DNA of 64,000 bases. Origin: Tretioscincus oriximinensis. Lineage: Eukaryota; Chordata; Lepidosauria; Squamata; Gymnophthalmidae. The number at the start of each line of letters is the position of its first letter. Within the stretch, counting starts at the first letter, position 1. The stretch is taken from positions 933,740-997,739 of the forward strand of contig JAJVDF010000301.1 in NCBI GenBank assembly GCA_022410635.1, in the 5' to 3' direction. Positions 56,089 to 64,000 of this stretch are shown piece after piece. The notes under the pieces were generated by a model. It saw only the letters and a list, made by a program, of their open reading frames with translations, did no database searches and was not told where the DNA came from. A program made the position numbers and the translations under genes.

Positions 56089-56266
56089 AGGCTGACCAGA
56101 TGACCCCTTTTTGGGGAGGTTGAAAACCCAGTTTTTCTGAGGATTTTTTTTCAAAAAAGATGTTTTGAATTTTTTTTGTTTTTTTTTCCTCAGAAAAAAC
56201 CCGAGAGGCACCTCAAAAATGGGTTTTCAAACCNCCCACCCCCCAAAGGACTCATCTGGTCAGCCT
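56089..56266. mobile_element. 178-bp palindromic element (MITE-like)
   Basis: Long inverted repeats: AGGCTGACCAGATGACCCCT at the left and GGACTCATCTGGTCAGCCT at the right, pairing on through GGTTGAAAACCC-type sequence towards the centre. An exact 9-base duplication ATAAGATCT flanks it (56080-56088, 56267-56275). It shares its ends with 48028-48576. Confidence 0.85.
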
Positions 56267-56275
56267 ATAAGATCT

Positions 56276-59200
56276 GAACTCTGAAAATGTATACTCTTTA
56301 AATAAGGAAGCCACTGTACAAATCACTGTACATTTTATGTGTGCTTGTGTGCAGTTTTGTACCTGGGAGTACAAATCTCATAAGAATAGGAAGAGATGCA
56401 ACAAGAAGACNACAGGAAATGTTGGCATAGTATCAGGCATCATTTGGGCTCTGCTTCAGGCAGCAAAAAATCTTTGGCAAAAACTGACNTTGTGATATCT
56501 AATGAGTATTCAGAGAAGATGTTCCAGGCACAGGTAGCAGCTTGATAAAATACACAGAGGTGCTTTTAGGGAACAGGAAAGCCTGAAGACTGTCATTAAC
56601 AGCACTGGAAAGGAAAGGATTCCATTGAAATGTTTGCATTATCTAGTGATTTGAACAGGCGGCGAATACTAAGTTTCACAATAACATTTTCTTCAGTAGT
56701 TTCTTTTCTCCCTACTGGGAATCACACCAATTCTGAATCCTCACTATTTCTGCCTCTAATTGCTAGAAGGGTTCATTATCAGCTGTCGAAAGTGCAATAC
56801 ATCAATCTTGTAAAGCTGCTATACAAAAGACTTTCACACATCTGATGGACTGCTGTGCTAAATACATCTTAATTTGTGCTGCATCTGCTGTTTTCTAATT
56901 TGTTTGTCACGCTGTGAATGCTACAGTCTTTGCTACAGCAGCTCCTTGATTTTATTCGGAAAATAGGAGGGAGCCTGGTTCCATGGGAAAAAAATGGCAC
57001 TGTGCCATCATTGTTCCTCTGCTTTTCTGTGAATTATCATGTCTTTAATTAAAAAGAGAGAGAGAAGAAATAATGAATAGATTTCTTATACTTTTGGTAT
57101 TGAATGATCTTACGTTTACAGGTAATTCACATAAACTCAAGATTGAATCCCTATATTCTGTAGACAGATACAAAGTTGTCTTTTTGTTATTTTAAATCAC
57201 AGCCTCTGTTTTATTAACTTGGTTGTTGTGAATCAGGGTACATATACACAAGGGGAAGAAAAAACACTGTAGACACATGGAGCATCCATCCCAAACATTT
57301 AATCCAAATGTGCTGTTTTTTCCTTGCTTATTACCATTGTTGTCATATTGAGGGCCTTTTTCACATGCCTGTAACTCCAGCAGCAAAATAAGATTGGGCA
57401 TCTGGTGCATGCTGAATCACAAACCTAAGTGCTGCAGGGTCAGAAATGAATCAGAGCCTTAGATTTAAGAAAAACTTCAATCTGCATTGTTATAAGGATG
57501 GGGGAAGGAAGCTGATCATCCTCGCACAAGGGGACATCTGTTTTCGCAGGTATACTGAGTTTGAAGGACCCTGGTGGGATCGTTGATGAATTTGCACTGT
57601 AGCCACCTCTGCTGTCAGTCCATTAACCTTCACGATCACAGAAATCCATCCTTTGAAACAGGAAGGAAAAGTGCTTCCTTCAAAGCCACACAGATGGGAT
57701 TCTCTGTGTGCTCAAGAAGCTTTGTGGGGCATAAGGTTAAGAAGACATACGCCTGACAATAATATACATTATTTCGAAGCATAAGGAGTTGGTTGACTGA
57801 CATCAGTCACTGGGGAGATTGCTTGAGGATATGGGGGTTGAGAGCAAGAGCAGCACAATAAGCTTTTTCAAGGGACCTAATATCATCAAAATTCCAGTCA
57901 GTTAAAAAAAAGAACATTCTGTTGTCATTATAGAAAGCTGCACTATCTATTGCCATAGATAACGTTCCTAATGCAGCTGCCAATCATTTTCACTTAGCCC
58001 AGAAATTATATCCAGCAACCCAGCAAGATAACTCACTTTGGTGACACATAGACCAAGGTTTTACATGAGCATATGGAAGACAGATTTATAGCTCTTGTAT
58101 TGGTAGCACATTATTTTTCAGCTTCAGGTTCAAGCAGCCAGTTTCATGATCCCAGATGCTTGTTCCTGACAAAGACTACACAAAAAGTATGCACAGAAGT
58201 TTTTGTTTTTCTTTGTTTTTAAGTGCTTCATGACTGACAAAGTCACAGGCAAATCAGAAGCATCCTAAAAGAATGGGGGTCCTAATCAATAAGGCACATT
58301 GTTCAGCCACCGCTGGGAGTGGAGCAAATCCACATAAAGGTAACAGCATTTGTAAAGGTTAATCAATTCAGCTAATTGTAAATGCTCTCAATTGTCAGTC
58401 TATAAACAGAGGCTTCCTTTTGTAGCTAGTAATTCGCGGTGGGATGCAGCCGCGCTAAGCCGGAAAGCCTAAGAAAGGAGAGAAAGCACTTGAATTCCTC
58501 ATTACTCTCTTCATGTTGCACTCAGGCTGTGTCTGTAAATGTCAATATATTTACTTCAGGGAGATGGTCTTTTCCATCTACCAATGCTACCATCATTATA
58601 CACTAAANAAAGTAAAGGGCCAAATCAGCATGGTGCAGAAAAATGGAATGATACAAGGCCATTGATCTTTTTGTTAACTCCCTAGAAGCTGTTGTGTCCA
58701 GCTAATCATGGGAGCAGCCTGACGCCATGGGCTTTAATCCATGTCAGTAAGCTAAGTGAATTTGTCCTGGCTAGGCTTGTATTGGCTGCTCCAGAGTGAA
58801 CATTTTCAGGATAAAAGCAATGCTTTCAAGGCACACCAAATCACTATCTCAAATAGTTTCCATTTTATAAATTTATATATACTATTTTTCGTTACTATTT
58901 TTCCTCTCTTCTGCTTCAGGGTTCTCCTCCCCACTTCCATTAACATTTTATGTTCTCCATCTCACATATTATGATGATGGCATTATAATGTCATATAGCC
59001 CATTTAAGAATATTTTGACATTAAAAAATCAGAGTGTGGGCAATACTTACTACATTGATAAATTCTTACCATGGCTGTTTCTTCAGATGCCCTTCAAAGT
59101 GAAGCATGGGCAAAAAAAGTCTTACCAATGTGAGATTTTGTCAATTAGTAATATTCATGAGTCCTGTTTCTGAACATCATTTTCAGTCTCTTTGCAGCAT

Positions 59201-59654
59201 CTTTTGGGAAGAGAAATGCAAACAAATCATAGTGGGCATAGTGATATTTGATATAATATTACAACTCTTATTATATTTGTTAGTTAGAGCCTATTCCTTT
59301 ACCTTCCTCCAACAATGAAAATAACATCCATATGGGGCATGAAGGAGTTAGAATCTGGGGCAGAATACAGTTGTCACGCCAGGCACTTTACTACTGCACA
59401 TTGAAAACAAATTGCTAAATAATGATAATGGGTGAGAGATCCATTGCTGACTAGCGGCACCATATTTCACTTTTAAAAAGGGGGACATTCCTGAACTCCG
59501 GAGTGCAGGCAGCTGGCATGCAATGGTGAGAAGAAGAAGGAGAAACTGATTTCACATACCTGGCCAGCTGCACTCATGCAGCCTTATTGGCTGGTGTGTT
59601 CCGTGTTCTCGTCTTCTCTCACGAGAGTGCAGACATACCAGAAGGGCTGCAGGA
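56276..59654. other. Repeat-poor stretch, no gene recognised
   Basis: The longest stretch without a recognised mobile element. 57460-58800 is of more mixed composition and holds homeodomain-like AATTA/TAAT motifs (58355-58400). It could contain conserved noncoding elements, but no comparison is available here. Confidence 0.35.
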
Positions 59655-59712
59655 CTGTTTTTTTTTATTGTTGGCTGCCCTAAGACCTTTGGGTATGGGC
59701 AGGGTATAAATA

Positions 59713-59744
<32 letters not shown>

Positions 59745-59745
59745 G
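59655..59745 (+). repeat. SINE tail with (AAAT)n
   Basis: TTGGCTGCCCTAAGACCTTT, GGGCAGGGTATAAATATAAA, then (TAAA)n to 59742. It shares its layout with 39640-39690. Confidence 0.7.
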
Positions 59746-62009
59746 GAGGACGTCTGTCCTTCACTGTCCAATCGATTCTTCTCCTTTTGCAGATATCTGG
59801 CGACTTCATAGCGAAGATTAGCGAATCCTCCATTAACACATGAGGCCTGAAGAGGAACCTAGCGCCACAGAAGAGGTAAGTAATCATTATGTAGCTGAGC
59901 CCAATTTCATCACTCTCATACAAACAACAATGTGAACATCAACAGGAAAAAAATAGTATAGAAGTATGACAAATTATTTTGATTTACAAATGAACAATAG
60001 GCCATACATTATTAAGCTTCACAAAGCACTTCTGCCGCTGAAAGAGCTGCAAATGTTCAAAACAGAAGTGCTTCAATTCCATTTCATGGTTCAGATAGAA
60101 TCACTGGAAAAGTCTTAACAGCTGCCAAGTGGTAACATGAAAGAAAGGGTGTCAGAAAGGTCATGTAATCATTGCTTATTCCAGCACAGATAGATATTTG
60201 TAACCTAGCAGCCGAAAATGACTTCAGTACATAAATACTGTTATTTTCAGCATGGTTGATATACATTTACCAGTATTTCCAACTGTATTGTCTTGGGGGG
60301 GCGGGGGAGAGAATCTTCCCTGTGATGCTGTGAGTTGAAGTGCAGCCCTGGGAATGGAAATATACAGGACACTCTTTCAAAAGAAAATTTATTGTAGAAA
60401 CCATAAATATGAGAAAAGCATCCATCATTTTCAACATACAGAACACAGGAAATATATTGATTTTTTTTCTAGACTAACCTAAAGGTTTATGTGGGAAACA
60501 AAAATATTTGCACAAATTTTATTATAAATCTACAAGAAACAAGAAAATACTTCATACTAAAATTCTATATTCATAATATCTCCTAAGAATTCATGCTATA
60601 ACTTCCACAGATTTGTCATCACAAAGGAACTATAAAAACANAGCAGTGCTTCAGCTAAAATATACACTAATATATTGTGATTCCTCTTGTTATATTCAGA
60701 TCGGTAGCAAAGTTTTGCAGTTGTGTGCAAATGTTGGCTTGCAAAAGTTACTCTCGTTTTCCTTTTTCTCAGAGGCAGGGAACTGCTAATTGCTTTAACA
60801 TCCCTCGACATTGTTTAGTTCCAGGGAGATGCTGGGGATTAAGCCTCTAGCCTAACCCCTAAACTAGGCACATTCCAGGTTTAGGGTTACCTGCCTAAAA
60901 GACAAACTGTGCGGGAGAGAATTTCTAGAAAGGGCTTTTCATTGGGGAATAATGTATTCAGCTTACATGTTTTCACCATATTAATTGGTTTTCAATTGCA
61001 AAATTTGGCTTGCTACATTCTAAAGTTGCAGAACATGGCCANGATGCCACCACTCTATGTACCATAAAGGGGAGTCCTTGTTCCTGCATCAGGGCTCCAG
61101 TATTCTCTGTCTTGCTTTTAAGTGCCAACTTTGAAATAATTACAAATGTGATTATTAATAAAGATTACCTCCAAAACCAGTCAGTATCTTCCTGCCCTGC
61201 ATGGAGACCCTCAGGAACCAGCACTTCCTAATCTGAAATAGAGATGAGTAGAACATTGTGCATAGGATGCCTCTCACATCCTGAAACAGAGCAGCTTTTT
61301 CCAGAAGTAGAGAAACTCTAAAACATCAATAAATGTATATAGGCTTCATTAAGTCTATTTTCAGTTGAGTTACTGGTTCATTTCAGTTTTAAAATTGTAT
61401 TTGTACTATATGTCATTGCTAAAGACTTGTGAAAGAAATTATGTTTGGCTGTCATGAAGCAATAAAGACAAATACTTTTTCACATTTTAAAGCCCAATCC
61501 TCAAAGGTCTCCTACACTGCTGTCTCCACCACCAAAGTAGTTGTCATTTCCTTCAGTGAACTGTTGAGACCTCCTGGGAAGTAAGTAAAGACTAGATTAA
61601 TATTATATTTTAAATATACATTATGTGTCTATGCAGACATTTCCCTTGGCAGGGTAGCACTGCATGCTGTAATTTCTCATTAGCGGCACACACGGTCCAG
61701 CACAAGAATTTGTAAATAAATTTAACATTAAGGGGTTTTATTCCTCAGTAATTTATTATTTTCATACAAGACTCATAAGCTCCCTGCTGTGATGATTGCT
61801 GGAGAAACATGTGCCCAAAAGAATAATATATGTTACCTTAATTATAAGATAAAATATACTTCAATTCAGTCATTATCCTTTCTTCATTTAAAAGAAAAAA
61901 ACAGAGGCAAATAGCACATTAAATGAATACATTTTTCATCATTTCCAATTTGACTACCATATTGTTAAAAAAAAAAAGACCAAAACGATTTAATAAATAA
62001 CTGACTTTA
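59746..62009. other. No gene recognised
   Basis: AT-rich intergenic-type DNA with several A/T runs. A G-run lies at about 60295-60307. No RNA gene or exon recognised. Confidence 0.4.
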
Positions 62010-62436
62010 CCGTATTAAGAGGGGACTGCCACATTAAGAGGGGACTCCTTAAAACTGATGGGTCGAAAAGTGAGAACAGACAAAGGAAAGTATTTTTTCG
62101 CCCAGAGAATCATCAGCCTGTGGAATTTATTTCCTGAAGAGGTANTGGTAGCTAACAGCTTGGATAGTTTCAAGACAGGACTAGACGGGTTTATGGACAC
62201 CAAGGGTATAAATGGATACTAGAATGGATATTTGGATGTTGCCTCTGGGAATGAGCAACAGGCAGGACTCCTGAAATACCATTTGCAGGGAGTCATGAAC
62301 AGGTGCATATTTTGCTTTCATCTGTTCAGACTGCCCAGGTGCATCTAGTGGGCCTCTGTATGAGACAGAATGCTGGACTAGATGGGCTGTGGCCTGATCC
62401 AGTATAGCTGTTCTTATGATCTTATCTTTTGCTTTG
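62010..62436 (+). repeat. CR1-like LINE end, longest copy
   Basis: The upstream part reads like a LINE C-terminus (a LWNLFPEEV...NSLDSFKTGLDGF segment near 62118-62190). The tail follows: CCAGGTGCATCTAGTGGGCC, ACAGAATGCTGGACTAGATG, GGCTGTGGCCTGATCCAGTA. It explains the shorter minus-strand fragments at 5445, 6204, 20645, 24027 and 63236. Confidence 0.72.
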
Positions 62437-63235
62437 TAGACAAGAAGAGTCTCAGCACTACAATGGCACATTTCACCAGATCAGCCTCATTTTTGACATT
62501 CCAGCATGATCTCATTAGTTCATTAACACAAGATGTCAAAAAACAAAAATTGTGTGCACGGTTCACAGTCAAACCAAAATCACTGGTGAATCATTTGATT
62601 AAACAAATGATTACCTTCCATTCTAAACTTCTTTAGGAAAAAAATACAATTTTCCATTGCACAAGTATTTTTCAAAGGCAAAAATGAATGATTTGGTCAA
62701 ATGATTTTTGTTTCCAAGTGGAAGTGTGATGTGTCCATTCACAGTGGCAGACGGTTCTTTCAACCATCTTGCCATTTCTGCTAGAATTATTTTGATAACA
62801 CCTATCTTGTTTACAGACTGCGATTTCACATATATGGTGCCAGAAATTGCTCCTCTGTAAACTAAAATAGAGGTGCTGAAAGACGCTTTTTTAGGATGTT
62901 TCCTTTAACCATTCAAAACAGAAGTGCTTAATTCATAGCCTTAATTCACTATGGCAAAAAATAGGCAAGTTCAGAGACCTTGATAAAAAAAAAAGTCAGT
63001 CTTATTGGACAAACTGGAGAGTAATCATCCAATCCAGGTTACACCAGTTATTTTTTCCTTTACATAGTTCCTTTCATCAGTGTCAGGATTAGAAGTATGA
63101 TATATGGTGCAGATCTAGTACAATTTCTTCCACACATAGCTACCTGATGGGATCAGGTAGCCATTAGTCAACATAGCAGAGACCAGGTGTGGATGTTAAT
63201 ACCTCCCCCACTTTCCTCCCTATTAAGGGCTCAGA
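62437..63235. other. No gene recognised
   Basis: Intergenic-type sequence without protein-like frames or clear repeats. Confidence 0.4.
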
Positions 63236-63300
63236 ACAATAAGAACATGACGAGCCCTACTGAATCAGGGCAGAGCTCACCTTGAGGCCNACCAATGGGC
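63236..63300 (-). repeat. Diverged CR1-like tail fragment
   Basis: AATAAGAACATGACGAGCCC followed by TACTGAATCAGGGCAGAGCT resembles the tail seen at 6204 with several changes. Confidence 0.5.
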
Positions 63301-64000
63301 AATCTGAATCTTGATTTGGTCAGAGACACATTTCCCTTCTTTTTTTTATTTTTTGCACTTGGGTGCAGAATTACTACTCCTACTAGTACTTTCATTTGTG
63401 TACCCAGTTTTGTGCAAAAGTAGAGACGTAGGTTGGAATTGCTCTAGGAAGGAACAGATCAGTATATGGCTCAACAGTTTTTCACATACAAATTGTCATC
63501 GCTCACACAAAGTGAGTGTCTGATGTGAGAAAGCAGGAGTAAGGGGGAAATAGGTCAGAGACACTGACAATGGAAAATGTGCACACAGTCAGGAATTGGG
63601 CAAAAGGGGAAAAGAAATCCACCTGAACCCTCCCACAAAATTACAATTCTGCTTCCTACATGATCACACTAGTCGGTTTACCCAGTTTGCGTCTGTCCCC
63701 CTGGGGGACTCAGATGGGGAAAGATATTCCCTGGTTTGCCACCTTGAACATTAAAATAAAAAGACTCCTGCCGGTGCTCTGACGGACTGGTGAATATTAT
63801 GTGCATGCACATGCATGTGCACACTGCAGGCATCACCATGTGCCTGTCATTTCAGTCAAGGCAGACCTGAGAGGCAGCCAGTGAAAAGGAGCAGGAAGTT
63901 ATATTACTTCTGGATCATGCCAGGNAATGATGTCACTTCCTGTCCTGCCCAGGAATCCCTTCTGGTCCTGCCTAGGAAATGATGTCACAAAATGGTGTCA
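63301..64000. other. End of window: short repeats, no gene
   Basis: A TG/CA-alternating palindrome (ATGTGCATGCACATGCATG) lies near 63800. Two AATGATGTCAC blocks at about 63926 and 63978 suggest a dispersed repeat that continues beyond the window. Confidence 0.4.

Noticed and set aside
61480..61600. Exon-like stretch ending GGGAAG|TAAGT
   Set aside because: The AAGCCCAATCCT start and the AAGTAAGT end resemble a common reptile interspersed repeat. No acceptor or frame continuity supports an exon.
1..64000. tRNA, rRNA or host protein-coding genes
   Set aside because: Only a tRNA-like SINE head was found (11840). No host exon with motif and splice support was seen.

Overview
This window looks like repeat-dominated, non-genic vertebrate DNA, most likely from a squamate reptile. 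It is AT-rich and carries no convincing host coding exon. It combines CR1/L2-type LINE tails, several L1-type LINEs, a tRNA-derived SINE with a TTC-rich tail, hAT-like terminal-inverted-repeat elements, a Ty3/Gypsy fragment and tyrosine-recombinase (YR) retrotransposons. Isolated single N bases are scattered throughout, plus one 49-base N run (23556-23604). Lineage and family names come from recognition, not from a search.

Layout. 1-7570 is mostly unremarkable DNA with a few CR1-like and SINE-tail fragments and one possible TATA/first-exon signal near 3131. 7571-17681 is a nested block: a 5'-truncated minus-strand L1 with a 12-bp target-site duplication (TSD) is split by an 8.1-kb YR retrotransposon (copy C, 8221-16369). 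Copy C in turn holds a younger plus-strand L1 (9390-11174, perfect TSD) and a SINE (about 11840-12146). 17682-21284 is a degenerate minisatellite field with a clean 93-bp core. 21510-32700 is one L1 cut by four later insertions: YR copy D, a GC-rich hAT-like element, YR copy E and the large YR copy A (25578-32235). 32702-45245 is a row of older L1s, one with recognisable ORF1, interrupted by YR copy B (40719 to about 44325). 45245-50088 holds a Gypsy integrase remnant, more L1, an hAT element, truncated YR copy F and a second hAT-like element. 50089-64000 is sparse: microsatellites, CR1/L2 remnants, a 178-bp palindromic element and long stretches without recognised features.

The most interesting system is the YR retrotransposon family, which I call Ngaro-like. 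Its gene order is gag (with a CCCH-type zinc finger), reverse transcriptase/RNase H, tyrosine recombinase, then an SGNH-hydrolase domain. Full-size copies share a TATA-containing leader, a hairpin at a constant position whose arms change together, a splice donor, long leader tandem arrays, a conserved 3' UTR and an AATAAA about 50-57 bases before the right end. At four insertions the split L1 reading frame is restored by closing the element over a 2-4 nt A-rich core with no longer duplication, as expected for recombinase-mediated insertion. All copies are defective (stops, frameshifts, deletions), so nothing here looks active today.
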